Part shown: piece after piece, positions 18,874-28,300 of the stretch
How the letters are laid out: every line of letters starts with the position of its first letter
How positions within the stretch are numbered: the first letter of the stretch is position 1
NCBI GenBank assembly: GCA_905182865.1
Contig: CAJJCY010000004.1
Span: forward strand, 248,001-312,000
DNA from: an uncultured SAR324 cluster bacterium
Lineage (GTDB): Bacteria > SAR324 > NAC60-12
DNA: 64,000 nucleotides
Reading direction: 5' to 3'
The notes under the pieces: generated by a model
What the model was told of the DNA's origin: nothing
The model's input: only the letters and a program-made list of their open reading frames with translations
The model's database searches: none
Program-made: the position numbers and the translations under genes

Positions 18874-20157
18874 CTACGGGTATTTTAAACTGTCTATACT
18901 AATGGACGGATCAAAACCCAGATGGCGAACCACTTTGATTGCTGAACAAACAGCAGATTCCAGGAGGGGAACACCCGGGGCAGCATAGGAACCACAGAAA
19001 AATACATTCCGAGAAGGAAATTTATGTAAAAGATCCAATTCCTTGAGTAGATTATGGTTGCCCTGATTTACAACGGCTCGCTCCATGGGTACCGCGACAA
19101 TAACTTTTTCCGATTTTGGTTCAAATAGGGGGTTCCAGGTTTGTAAAACAGGTTCATGATGAGCAATGGTCGGCTCTACCGGATTGACCCAAACACTGAA
19201 CATGAATTGGCTGAAATCCTTATCCATCTGAAAATGAAGGGGAGACCAATCCTGTTTTCTTTCGGGCATAAAACGAACATCCCGATGCACCCAGAGAGTT
19301 CCAGAATCATAGGGGAAGGAATTCAGGAGTTTACTTTCACTGGAATACTGTTCCGGAAGGAAATTCAGTTGATTGGCTTGAACGGCACAGATCACATAAT
19401 CAAAAGGGCCGAATGTCGCATTTTTGGAATGCAGAAAAATCTCTGAGGATTTTTCCACTAACTTTTCCACACGAATTCCTTTTTGCAAGTTGAGTCCTTC
19501 TCCGAGTTTCTCTGCAAGGGCCTTTGTTCCCCCTTGAATTCTCCGGAGTCTAGCTCCGAACACAATCTTTTTAAGCAAATCGAGAATTTGCATAGCAGGC
19601 CAGTGATCGATGGTTTTTTCGTCACAGGTGCAGATGGTTGTCAAAAGCGGGTAGAGCAACCCTTTCAAAAAAAGAGGATCTATCCGGTGCTGATCTGAAA
19701 ACTCCTTGAGGGTTAGATCAGAATCCAAGAGATCCTGATCTGACTTGAAAAGTCGAATGAAACCCAAAATCATGCGGTAGGTTTCCTGGCGAAGAAGATA
19801 ATTCAACGGAACCCAGGGAAACATTCTCGAGCCAAATTGGATTTTGGAACTACGGAACCATGTCCTGGAATTCAGCCAACTGCAGGCAATCTGTGTATCA
19901 ACCTCGTAGGTTTTCACACCTAACTTTTCGCAAAGTTCCAGCACAGTAGGCCAGGCATGAGGGCTCATTACCCTCAAGGGCACATCAACATGCCCCGACT
20001 CTCCTCCCTCGACATTTAAGAACTGGGTATGCGTACCCATGCCCTGATTCGTGTGAGATTCCAGGATGGTGACTTCCGCACCTGCCTCTCGACACAACCA
20101 ACCTGACGTGAGGCCAGCTATGCCGCTGCCAATTACCGCAATTCTTTTCTTCATCAC
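18874..20157 (-). CDS. FAD/NAD(P)-binding amine-oxidase-like oxidoreductase
   Basis: 427 residues. The N-terminal Rossmann motif IAVIGSGIAGLTSGWLCREA (GxGxxG...E, with the acidic end VTILES) binds FAD. The C-terminus has FFCGSYAAPGVPLLESAVCS, the second FAD contact (G-x-x-x-x-G-x-P-x-x-E-S-A). The fold is that of the protoporphyrinogen oxidase / phytoene desaturase superfamily. It lies directly upstream of a UbiA prenyltransferase gene, so a role in a prenylated quinone or isoprenoid product is plausible, but the substrate is unknown. GC content is higher than that of adjacent host genes. Confidence 0.8.
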   Translation of the reverse strand: MMKKRIAVIGSGIAGLTSGWLCREAGAEVTILESHTNQGMGTHTQFLNVEGGESGHVDVPLRVMSPHAWPTVLELCEKLGVKTYEVDTQIACSWLNSRTWFRSSKIQFGSRMFPWVPLNYLLRQETYRMILGFIRLFKSDQDLLDSDLTLKEFSDQHRIDPLFLKGLLYPLLTTICTCDEKTIDHWPAMQILDLLKKIVFGARLRRIQGGTKALAEKLGEGLNLQKGIRVEKLVEKSSEIFLHSKNATFGPFDYVICAVQANQLNFLPEQYSSESKLLNSFPYDSGTLWVHRDVRFMPERKQDWSPLHFQMDKDFSQFMFSVWVNPVEPTIAHHEPVLQTWNPLFEPKSEKVIVAVPMERAVVNQGNHNLLKELDLLHKFPSRNVFFCGSYAAPGVPLLESAVCSAIKVVRHLGFDPSISIDSLKYP

Positions 20158-21051
20158 TGCTTCTTCTTTTATGTTAAAATATTAATTCATCTGCATGAAA
20201 GTAACATTCAAATTCAAAGGAGGGTTATTATATTGATTCGTTGACAATTGATTTTTCTTTAAAGATCATAAGCTGTTTATAAAGTAATTAAGTCACTGGA
20301 GCAGAAAAATTATTGATGAATTTAATTTAATCTATGAGATAGAAGTAAATATAAAAAGTTAGATATTGAATGGTAAAACTGAATAAAACAATAACCACAC
20401 TGAAACCAACCCCATCTCTCCTGTGAGTAATTACCACCAATTCTTCACAGTCAGACAATCCTCAACAACATACCCCAGTTCTTGTATAATCTATCAAATT
20501 TTGTACATCATAAGTTCAACTAAAGTCCTCCCTGTCATTCCTGTGGTTCCCACAACTAAAATGTTCAAAAGTGATGTTTTTCTTTGACTCAGTGTTTCGC
20601 TAGTGGCCTTAAGCATACTTCTAACAATGTTGTCGGGTTAATTAGGAAATCAAAACAAGTCAAAAAAGTAATACCTATTATACAGGAAATCTGTCAGAGC
20701 ATCAAGGAGTAGTCCTGATCCAGTTGCTGGGACTGGCAGTGGCCCCTTATGCGCCAAAGCCTCAATCTGGTCAGGTTCTAGATAAATGATTTAGATACCA
20801 GTAGAAAGCTCAATGAATCCAGTTTTACAAAAAATATGCTCACCCTCTCATCATTGGTTCAGTCAAGTAATTTCATTCGCCACCACCACTGCTTTCGACC
20901 CATACTATTGGGCTTACTGCATCAAACAGCTATTTATCATAGTATTAAAGTAAATAACAAATATTTAATTTATAGAACGTTTTAAGCATTTTTTGAATGA
21001 TGGATTAGTATGATCAGAATGTACTTACCCGCTCACTTGAGTAATTGCAAA
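20158..21051. other. Long intergenic region with short decayed frames
   Basis: About 890 AT-rich bases. On the minus strand, 20650-20790 reads IYLEPDQIEALAHKGPLPVP and then ATGSGLLLDALTDFLYN to a stop; its beginning matches IHFKPDQIDVLP at about 63610-63650, beside a TerS-like copy. Around 20500-20580 (minus) NILVVGTTGMTGRTLVELM looks like a Rossmann-type start cut off by a stop. These are fragments, and no intact gene is present. Confidence 0.4.
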
Positions 21052-21933
21052 CTAAGTTGAATGACTTTCAGAGCTCTTTATGTTCAGGATACCGTCGGTG
21101 GTTATCGCCAAGAATATTATTGTCCCTCCAACGATCGTCGCCAGACTAGGCACCTCCCCAACTCCCATCCAGGCCCATACTGGTGCTAAAACTGGTTCAA
21201 CCAGCGCCAGTAACCCGACTTGTGCTGCGGGTACGTAGCGTGAACCGAGCACTACCAGTGTGAAGCCCACGCCAACTTGGAAGACACCTAGATAAAGAGA
21301 TATAATCAGATCCCGAGATGTCAGAGCGAAATCAGTAACAAATATAGCAGATAGGCCTCCAGCAACTAGACCTGCAAGACAAAGCGCCACAAGCATATTA
21401 TCTCGTTTAGATCTCCTTACAGCAATTATCGATGCGGCATAGGCAATTGGAATCCACAAGGCAAGCAATGTACCGAGATAATGGCTAACAGCCAGTTCGC
21501 TGACAACCATAACTGCAAGACCTGCCATAGAAATACCAATGGCAAACCATGTCCGCGTTGCCACGCGTTCACCCAAAAGTATCCAACCTAAAAAACCGGC
21601 CAGAAAAGGAGCACAACTAAATATGAATAGTGCATTGGCTACAGTGTTATAGAGCAACGCAAACACATAAGCGACGAATCCGGTTCCGAGAAACACTGCC
21701 AGCAAACAATCATTCCACCCCAGTCCACGGAATTCATCAAAAAACCTTGAGCGTTTCTGAAAAACCAGGATTAGAAGAATCGTGACACTCAAGGCAAAGG
21801 ATCGGTAAAAAAGAATCTGCCAGCCATCAGCCTGCTCGACTAAGCGAAGTGCAATACCAGCCGTGCTCAGAAAAAACCCAGACGCCACTAGCTGCAATAT
21901 GCCGCGTCGATAAAGAAAACGATCATTGTTCAT
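21052..21933 (-). CDS. EamA/DMT-family transporter
   Basis: 293 residues and ten predicted helices in two EamA domains. Domain 1 ends NALFIFSCAPFLAGFLGWIL then LGERV; domain 2 ends AQVGLLALVEPVLAPVWAWM then GVGEVPS, the typical E-x-x-x-x-P-x-W-x-W signature. It probably exports a small metabolite or amino acid across the inner membrane. Its start lies 97 bp from a copy of the four-member upstream repeat (22030-22220), which may carry its promoter. Confidence 0.85.
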   Translation of the reverse strand: MNNDRFLYRRGILQLVASGFFLSTAGIALRLVEQADGWQILFYRSFALSVTILLILVFQKRSRFFDEFRGLGWNDCLLAVFLGTGFVAYVFALLYNTVANALFIFSCAPFLAGFLGWILLGERVATRTWFAIGISMAGLAVMVVSELAVSHYLGTLLALWIPIAYAASIIAVRRSKRDNMLVALCLAGLVAGGLSAIFVTDFALTSRDLIISLYLGVFQVGVGFTLVVLGSRYVPAAQVGLLALVEPVLAPVWAWMGVGEVPSLATIVGGTIIFLAITTDGILNIKSSESHST

Positions 21934-22029
21934 GGTCTAAACTTAAAGATGTGTACGTTTGTATACGGTGGTTATTGCGAACAATCCAGGCTTTCGGCTA
22001 ATTTCCTCATATAACAAAATTATTCTTAG

Positions 22030-22220
22030 AACGCCCTCTAAGGCAATATTGAATTATTAGCCTGCCATGTTCACTCTGATTGGCAGTTAGGTTCAATACA
22101 CAACGATTTAATTCCGCTTACTCTACGTTTTACGGAAGGTTCGGCAAAACAATTGATGATTAACCCCCATATGTACTGGGATTAGTATAATTGGACTGCT
22201 TGGAGAAAGGAATGTATTTT
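22030..22220 (-). repeat. Upstream repeat element, copy 1
   Basis: About 190 bp, strongly similar to copies at 40419-40606 and 51498-51685 and partly to 35085-35190. The core CTCTGATTGGCAGTTAGG is near-identical in all. In the direction of the downstream gene it has TTGAAC (22091-22096), 17 nt, then TGAACA (22068-22073), a weaker version of the promoter-like pair in the other copies. It does not encode a conserved protein in any frame. It ends 97 bp before the start codon of the EamA gene. Confidence 0.7.
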
Positions 22221-22477
22221 CCCGAAAACGTGGTACGTTATGGTGCATTATGCCCCAAATGGTACATTAAATGGTACAATAAATTCAGGCATAACTCCAC
22301 ACCCACGGCCTGTGACTAACTGTCATTTTAGAGTAATTATTCCCAAAATGACCGAGTAAAATTTCCCTTAACCAGTTTCTTTCATATATAAATTAAATTG
22401 TATGCAGTATCATAGTAAATAGTTGCTAAATAAGTACTTAGTTTTGATTACCTATACAAAGCTTAAAGCATATTCAC

Positions 22478-22918
22478 ATGAAAGCCATTCATAACACTAT
22501 TCTGATTATTCTATTTATTTCAGTGGCATCCATTGCTTCAGCCTGCCATGAAGGAGATTTTGACAGTAGCGGCAAGGGCCATCACAAATTTGGAAAGAAT
22601 ATAGGAATATTGCAATTTACGGAAAATTCAACTATTTCAGTTTCAACTACAACCTCCTGTGATTTCTATACAGCATTCCTAGATAGTGAATATGATTTTA
22701 TTCAGCAACAGGTGGCTTATGGACATGGGCCACATCTTGATGCCCTTGCAATGATAAATGGTTGTGAAGAACGGGTCAGAACTGAGTTCTCTAAAACATT
22801 GCGAGTCAATTATGTGGAATTATTCGGCGATCAAAGAAATCCACATACATTAAGTAATGGTATTGAAAAGTTAATAGATTCAAATTCTACACTCAAACTG
22901 TCTTGTCGAAGAGTATAA
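22478..22918 (+). CDS. DUF3015-like periplasmic protein, first of a tandem pair
   Basis: 146 residues with signal peptide MKAIHNTILIILFISVASIA, cleaved before or near ACHE. The mature part has STTTSCDFYTAFLDSEYDFI, GHGPHLDALAMINGC and a helical C-terminus. The arrangement (S-T-x-x-C ... F-x-x-x-x-x-x-x-I-x-x-x-x-A-x-G-x-G-x-x-L-x-A-L-A-x-x-x-G-C) resembles DUF3015 periplasmic proteins of marine proteobacteria. Two Cys pairs could be disulphide bonded. The next gene, 12 bp downstream, is a clear paralogue. Function unknown. Confidence 0.65.
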   Translation: MKAIHNTILIILFISVASIASACHEGDFDSSGKGHHKFGKNIGILQFTENSTISVSTTTSCDFYTAFLDSEYDFIQQQVAYGHGPHLDALAMINGCEERVRTEFSKTLRVNYVELFGDQRNPHTLSNGIEKLIDSNSTLKLSCRRV

Positions 22919-22929
22919 GGGAAGAAAAA

Positions 22930-23370
22930 ATGAAAAAATTAGGTTTATTTTCAATATTTGCTATCCTCATATTCACTTTTGGCAGTGAATATTTGATGGC
23001 CTGTCACGAGGAAGCGAGTTCTAATAATTGGCCTACTCTTAGAGGTCACAACCCAGCGTCTCGTCAAAGTGGTTTTCTAACTAGTTTTGAAGGAACTGCA
23101 GCTTTTTTATCTACATCCACCAAATGTGATGCATACACTAGCTTTTTAGAGTTTAGTTATGAACAAATCGCTGAAAACACTGCTCAGGGTCATGGACCAT
23201 ATCTTGATGCGTTAGCCTCTTTGCGAGGATGCTCTATTGGCAGCAAACTGCTCTTCCGCCAGGTACTACATGAAAACTTCAACGAACTATTTGAAAACCA
23301 TGAATTAAACGGCGAAGCTCTTAGCCGCAGGCTGGAAATCGTTTTGAATCGTGAGCCGGTACTCCTCTGA
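22930..23370 (+). CDS. DUF3015-like periplasmic protein, second of a tandem pair
   Basis: The start is ATG 22930, which has AAGGGAAG upstream and begins the signal peptide MKKLGLFSIFAILIFTFGSE; the longer frame from 22903 overlaps the previous gene and is unlikely. Mature part: CHEEASS, then STSTKCDAYTSFLEFSYEQI, GHGPYLDALASLRGC and a helical tail. About 146 residues, the same length and layout as the upstream gene, indicating a tandem duplication followed by divergence. Both should be periplasmic. Function unknown. Confidence 0.65.
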   Translation: MKKLGLFSIFAILIFTFGSEYLMACHEEASSNNWPTLRGHNPASRQSGFLTSFEGTAAFLSTSTKCDAYTSFLEFSYEQIAENTAQGHGPYLDALASLRGCSIGSKLLFRQVLHENFNELFENHELNGEALSRRLEIVLNREPVLL

Positions 23371-23470
23371 TAAGTGCCTTCTTCCTGCTCAATCAGCCTA
23401 TTCATAAGTAGTTGATCTTGCCTAAAATATTATAAAGAGCAGAATTATGTATTTATCAGGGGTTTAAAAG

Positions 23471-24361
23471 TTGTTCACTATTTCCAACCACGGATTGATC
23501 ACGGGCAGAACCCTTCTCGGGTACTTTCTGCTTGCCACCAACATAGCAGTGGAAAAATGGCTCCTTGAGTCATACAACCTGTATGAAATCAACTTCACCA
23601 CCGCTGCGCTTTTCATGATTTTAACGGCCATGCAGGAACTGCTAAAACGGGGGTCGCTTCAAAGGATCAAACCTGTTTCCTGGAAGATCCTGCTTCTGAT
23701 CAGTCTGTTCACACTGGGAGCCTGGCATTGCTTCCTTAGCGCGCTGTCAGGTTTGAGTGTTTTTGAATTCGGCGCGATGAGCCTACTTTCACCTGTGGTG
23801 ATGGCGGCCCTCGCAATGCTTATTTTGAGGGAGCGGCCATCATCTTGGATTTGGCCAGCGATTGGATTAGGAATAGCCGGTGGCTGGTTGATGGTGAATG
23901 TTGAGTGGCAGGGTTGGAGCAGTGGATATTACCATGCATTCATGCTAGGAGCATTGTTATTCTCTTCGCTGCGTTGGATCACCGTCAAGTATGCTGGAGA
24001 AAGCGTTCCTGCTTCGGCCATGATTTTCTGGGAACCAATTATGGTGTTGCTGGCTATGGGATATATTGTAGATCTCGCTGGCTTGTGGGACAAAATGACC
24101 CCCATGCTCTTCAGTGCTGCGGTATTGCTGTTTCTTTCGCGTCAGTGCCTCGTCCGTTCCTACCAGACCCCAGCCACATCTGCTACTTCAATCTCCGCTC
24201 TGATATACACTAAAGTTGGATGGACCTTCCTCTTTGGCTACTGGTTTTGGGGTATTCTTCCCGAACCCCTAGAATGGCTTGGGGTACTACTCATCATCCT
24301 CAGCAGTTGTATAATAGTTTTTCGTGTAACACCATCTGCAAGATTGAAAAGTGTGGACTAA
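23471..24361 (+). CDS. EamA/DMT-family transporter
   Basis: 296 residues from a TTG start at 23471. Two EamA domains: domain 1 ends LSVFEFGAMSLLSPVVMAAL then ILRERPS, domain 2 ends TKVGWTFLFGYWFWGILPEP. About ten helices. The gene is GC-richer than its neighbours, suggesting a different origin from the adjacent DUF3015-like pair. Substrate unknown. It converges with the SPFH gene across a hairpin at 24406-24440. Confidence 0.8.
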   Translation: MFTISNHGLITGRTLLGYFLLATNIAVEKWLLESYNLYEINFTTAALFMILTAMQELLKRGSLQRIKPVSWKILLLISLFTLGAWHCFLSALSGLSVFEFGAMSLLSPVVMAALAMLILRERPSSWIWPAIGLGIAGGWLMVNVEWQGWSSGYYHAFMLGALLFSSLRWITVKYAGESVPASAMIFWEPIMVLLAMGYIVDLAGLWDKMTPMLFSAAVLLFLSRQCLVRSYQTPATSATSISALIYTKVGWTFLFGYWFWGILPEPLEWLGVLLIILSSCIIVFRVTPSARLKSVD

Positions 24362-24405
24362 ACTAATAGGTATTGAAAAAAATGATAATAGATAACGGGA
24401 TGGTT

Positions 24406-24440
24406 AAATGGTACAACACTGGAACAACATTGTACCATTT
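24406..24440. terminator. Inverted repeat between convergent genes
   Basis: AAATGGTACAA (24406-24416), a 13-nt spacer and TTGTACCATTT (24430-24440) form a perfect 11-bp stem 45 bp past the EamA stop and 65 bp past the end of the convergent SPFH gene. There is no long T run, so it is an imperfect intrinsic terminator in either direction. The same AATGGTACA words occur twice near 22250-22285, so it may instead be a small repeat. Confidence 0.4.
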
Positions 24441-24504
24441 TCAGAGAGTCTCAAATCCAGTAAAGAATAAATACCTTTACTGATGAATATCAATCTTTAT
24501 GGAA

Positions 24505-25398
24505 TTATTTATTATCACTAATATTCATTAGTGGAAGAGGAGAAGGACTGTCTCCATTCATGAAATAGATTTTGGAAGCAGGATCTTTAGAGATTGCCTT
24601 CAGGGCTTCTAAAGCCATTAATTTGACATAATTGGGGTTGCTCCCGATTGCTTTATTTATTTTCTCTATCTCATATGCCTGGGCATCTGCTAGGACCCTC
24701 ATTTTGTTTGCTTGTTCATTTGCAGCTTCACTCTCTGCTGTTGCTTGAGCAACCTTTTGCTGCTGTTCCGTTGCGAAGCGTTCCAATTCGGCCTTTTGCT
24801 TTTCGACTTCCTGTTCACGCTCTTTTTTTGACTCAATGGCTTTGATGATAAAAGGAGGCAGAGAGATGTCACGTATGAGCACAGCGCCGACATTGACCCC
24901 TTTTTCTATAAGGTAACCACGAAGACCTGTCAATAAGGATGTCTGCAAGTTCTGCTGTGTCTCTTCTAAGAAAAAGTCTTCTGCCCTTATGATGGCCTTA
25001 CCCTGTTCGCGCAAGAGTGATCTCAGTTTAGGCACAATATGTACCTTTAAAACATCTGCTGCAGAACCAGTTCCCTTTAAAATACTGGGGGCCATGTCTT
25101 TTTCTATCCGATACTGGACACTCACTTGAATCTTGGTTTGAAGTTGGTCTTGGCTGGGAACATTGGCTTCCTCAAGGTGTGACTTTTGACGAACGTCATA
25201 AAAATACCACTCAAAAAATGGGTTGACTGGAATGTGTAAACCTTCTTCATATGGATTTTTCTGTACTTCACCAAAGAGAGTCGCGACTGCAACATAACCC
25301 GCAGGGACTTTTTGATAAAGCGATGAACCAAACCACATAAATGCTAAAACTATAACCGAGATGATTATCAATGGTTTTGGTATTTTTATATTTTCCAT
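24505..25398 (-). CDS. SPFH/Band 7 (prohibitin/stomatin-like) membrane protein
   Basis: 297 residues. One N-terminal helix (LIIISVIVLAFMWFG), then the SPFH domain (VPAGYVAVATLFGEVQKNPY, KIQVSVQYRIEKDMAPSILK, VGAVLIRDISLPPFI) and a long charged helix at residues 190-250 rich in E, K, Q and A (KKEREQEVEKQKAELERFAT), typical of prohibitin and HflC/K proteins. It would form large membrane rings that scaffold proteases or organise lipid domains. No NfeD or FtsH partner is adjacent. Confidence 0.85.
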   Translation of the reverse strand: MENIKIPKPLIIISVIVLAFMWFGSSLYQKVPAGYVAVATLFGEVQKNPYEEGLHIPVNPFFEWYFYDVRQKSHLEEANVPSQDQLQTKIQVSVQYRIEKDMAPSILKGTGSAADVLKVHIVPKLRSLLREQGKAIIRAEDFFLEETQQNLQTSLLTGLRGYLIEKGVNVGAVLIRDISLPPFIIKAIESKKEREQEVEKQKAELERFATEQQQKVAQATAESEAANEQANKMRVLADAQAYEIEKINKAIGSNPNYVKLMALEALKAISKDPASKIYFMNGDSPSPLPLMNISDNK

Positions 25399-26059
25399 TA
25401 CTACTCCTTTTCAATTTTAAAATTAATTACAATATATTTATGATCCATAAATACTTACGTAGAAATGGAAATAAGGCAAGGGATAAGCAAATATAAAATA
25501 AGAAAAATGGTAAGTATAATTAAATTTTATGAAACTTTCAGCCCCAATTTACTTTATTTGTAACTAATTCTATCTAAAATATCTGGTTGGAATTAACAGG
25601 TAATTTCAGATGGGGGATAATTGTAGATGAATTATTAATTACTGTTTCTTTTGTTATATACAAGAAATTTAGAAGAGGCTGTCTTAAAAAGTCTCGGGGT
25701 TATGAGTCTTCATTCAGAAAGTTCAGGGCTAGTATTTTAAAAGTTTCATAGTTTCATGCACTATACAAAGTATCAGTGCAACTTTCTTAAATTAGCAAAG
25801 GAAACTGAACTAAAACTCAACACCAATTGAATATATAGCTTCTAGAAAGATTGTTCCTCTTCACAACCTTACAAAGTCACCGCCACATGTCGTGTAAAAG
25901 AGACTTTTCAACTAAACATTAGATCGAAAAATTGTAACAAAAATAATCAGTGCCATTAAATATTAAAATCCTGACCAGGCTAGTGTTTATCAAATGATCG
26001 GGGATAATCTGGATATTAATTTATAATCCGAACACGCACCTGCTGATTATGCAAACCGG
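25399..26059. other. Intergenic region with a TerS-like 3' fragment
   Basis: About 660 AT-rich bases. At 25690-25740 the string CTCGGGGTTATGAGTCTTCA, followed by a GTTCAGGGC word, matches the 3' end and flank of the TerS-like repeat on the minus strand (GPELTK then a stop and downstream bases). The rest shows no gene, tRNA or repeat copy. Confidence 0.5.
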
Positions 26060-26977
26060 CTAAGTTGTTATGGGCTTGTATTTTTCGAAGATGTAGATTC
26101 CGGAAAGCACAAGAAGCAAAGAAAGCCCTTGGAACAACTCAAAGTCCTCCTGCAGAAGGACGACAGCAAAAAAGGAGGCAAAAACTGGAACAAGGTTAAT
26201 GAACATTCCAGCACGCACAGGTCCGATCAACTTCACGCTGGCAATGAAGCAAATCTGTGAAATGAAGGAAGGAAAAAGCACGATCATCCCGACAAGGACC
26301 CCATCCTGCAACTCAGGCCAGACCGTTCGCCCCGAAGCAAACTCATAAATCGTTAACGGTAAGGTTGAAATAAAAGCCCAAGCAACCACTGATACAAAAA
26401 GCGTAATCGATGAGAGGTCACTCTTACGCCGAAGCCCTAAGGTGTAGGATCCGTAAAGCAACACGGCAATCAGCATAAGCAGGTCTCCCGTATTGAAGCT
26501 CAAGGTCATCAACCGCTCAAACTCTCCGTGGATGCTCACAAAGACGACCCCAAGGATGGTAACGGAAACACCGCCGATTTGAATGAGGCTGACGTGGGTT
26601 CTGAAAAAGAAATAGCTTCCTATTAAAACTATGGCGGGCATGGCCCCCTGAATGATTCCGATGTTGACGGCCGTGGTTGTATAGGCACTGTAATAAATCA
26701 GTGTACCGAAACCACCCAATCCACCGGTACCCAACAGAAATGTGTAGCCCAAGTTTCTGCGAATAGCCGGTATGTCTGCTTTGATGGCTCTGCCCGCAAA
26801 CAGAGTCAGGAGGATGAGGGTGCCCAACCAGCGTACCGAAACTAGTAGCATTGGTGAAATTTGCCCAACAGCCATTCGTGCGAACACAGCATTCAGACCC
26901 CAGCACAATGTCGTTATGATCAGCAGGTAGTAGGCCTGCTTAGTTGCTGTAACTCCGTATTTTTCAAGTCTAATCAA
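26060..26977 (-). CDS. EamA/DMT-family transporter
   Basis: 305 residues, ten helices. Domain 1: TTLCWGLNAVFARMAVGQIS with the W-G-x-N motif, ending MPAIVLIGSYFFFRTHVSL. Domain 2: VGPV-type segment LIGPVRAGMFINLVPVFASF with the FINLVPVF helix and LLQEDFELFQ. It is GC-richer than its flanks. The substrate is unknown; EamA proteins export amino acids or metabolites. Single gene. Confidence 0.8.
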   Translation of the reverse strand: MIRLEKYGVTATKQAYYLLIITTLCWGLNAVFARMAVGQISPMLLVSVRWLGTLILLTLFAGRAIKADIPAIRRNLGYTFLLGTGGLGGFGTLIYYSAYTTTAVNIGIIQGAMPAIVLIGSYFFFRTHVSLIQIGGVSVTILGVVFVSIHGEFERLMTLSFNTGDLLMLIAVLLYGSYTLGLRRKSDLSSITLFVSVVAWAFISTLPLTIYEFASGRTVWPELQDGVLVGMIVLFPSFISQICFIASVKLIGPVRAGMFINLVPVFASFFAVVLLQEDFELFQGLSLLLVLSGIYIFEKYKPITT

Positions 26978-27092
26978 GAAGATTTTCCTACATCAATACT
27001 AACCCCACATTCTTGTAAACCAAACCAATAGATGTTATTTATAGGCCCTCTCTCTCACATCAAATGAAATTATGACTTTATAATACATTTAT

Positions 27093-27375
27093 TTACCAAA
27101 ATTTATTCTTACTAATCACTGATAATGTTTCAGTACTTTCTACTTCTACTCCAGCTTCAAACCTAGCTTTTGCAACATCTTCTCTTTGAGCAAATACCTT
27201 TGCATCCTCAGGATTGCTGACTTCTACTAAATCGTAGACCATAGTTTCTTCAGGGTTAGTTCCAGCCCAATGCATTTTAATGCCTAACTCATCCATAAAT
27301 AGGTTGAATGTCATCTACCATTTTTAACCAAGCTTCAAAGCCCTTTGAGATTTTAAACGTTACTAATACTTTCAT
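27093..27375 (-). pseudogene. DUF3764-like small protein, frameshifted
   Basis: ATG 27375 gives MKVLVTFKISKGFEAWLKMV, then DDIQPIYG and a stop near 27300. One frame over it continues LFMDELGIKMHWAGTNPEET, DLVEVSNPEDAKVFAQRED, and ends SVISKNKFW at 27093. Joined, this is about 94 residues, the usual length of this dimeric alpha/beta-barrel-like family found in marine bacteria. One indel interrupts it. Function unknown. Confidence 0.6.
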
Positions 27376-28161
27376 TATTAATCCTATTATTATTAAAGAC
27401 AATCAATTATAGATAAAAACAAAACAATTTACCTTTGTCTTAACCCTATCAGACTCTTACAGTTCCTCTAAAACATCAGATAATTAAAGTAACAATTCTT
27501 TATGTTTATCTTAAATGGTGAATTACGCATTATTTATGGAATTAAAAAATATATAATTATATCAATAATTTATTATTATATTAAGCTGTCAATTTAAAAA
27601 TTTGAAAAAAACATAATTAAATACTTGATTAATTATAGTTTAAGTAATATACTATACAAACATTAATCGAATTATGTTATAAAAATATGAGCATAGTACA
27701 AACAAACATCATGCGTAATTTCGGAATTGTACCCTACTAAGGTCTATCCGCAAGTCTTTTTAGCCGGAACATAATTAAGAAGTATTACATTTATACGATA
27801 GTGAGGTATCCCTAAAGGAGAACGTATCATTTTAACGGAGCAATTAAAGATTGTGTAGTTGATGAGACCATTGTGTACCAAGACATCCACAAAGATTATG
27901 CACATTGACTATGCTGCATATAACTATAATAATATATTGAAAATGTAAAATGGATTATAGACTGATAATATTATTTCTAAAAATATCAAAACTGTGCTGA
28001 ATAAATTTGAAGGTATGGTTAAAGAAATTAAAATACCTCGTTCCATCCTTGTTCCATTCTCGTTCCACCATATAGTTAAATTATTAGGAAAATCGTGGGA
28101 AGTGAGGAAGATAAGAAGGCTATATTATATTGAATTAATATCTTTGATTATCTTTTCTATT
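27376..28161. other. AT-rich intergenic region with a short repeat
   Basis: Strongly AT-rich. At about 27738-27770 CTAAGGTCTATCCGCAAGTC plus a T run recurs at 41635-41670 and partly at 41183-41205. A 61-codon plus frame at 27994-28179 has no recognisable pattern and runs into the tRNA-like fragment, so it is not called a gene. Confidence 0.4.
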
Positions 28162-28228
28162 CTGCGCTTTAAGACTTAAATCCGTTAAGGTGGCAGCGTC
28201 TTCAGGAGTTCGAATCTCTTTCCATCAG
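28162..28228 (+). pseudogene. tRNA-Leu (UAA-like) 3' remnant
   Basis: The segment reads GCGCTTTAAGACTTAAATCC, a variable-arm-like stretch, then GGAGTTCGAATCTC, a well-formed T arm. The order GCGC ... GACTTAA(A)ATCC ... long variable region ... T loop TTCGAAT matches tRNA-Leu with anticodon TAA. The D arm and 5' acceptor half cannot be found upstream, and one base is missing in the anticodon loop. It is likely a 3' tRNA fragment of the kind left at integrase attachment sites, or a decayed gene. Confidence 0.4.
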
Positions 28229-28300
28229 TCAGAATATCTTCTATTTACAACGATATTTCAATTAATTTTTTTTCAAAAACACTTCTAGTTCCATTCAATT

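Noticed and set aside
24406..24440. Strong intrinsic terminator call
   Set aside because: The stem is perfect but lacks a T run and is AT-rich, so it is listed only with low confidence.
27994..28179. 61-codon plus frame before the tRNA-like fragment
   Set aside because: No recognisable pattern and no ribosome site; its end runs into the tRNA-Leu remnant.
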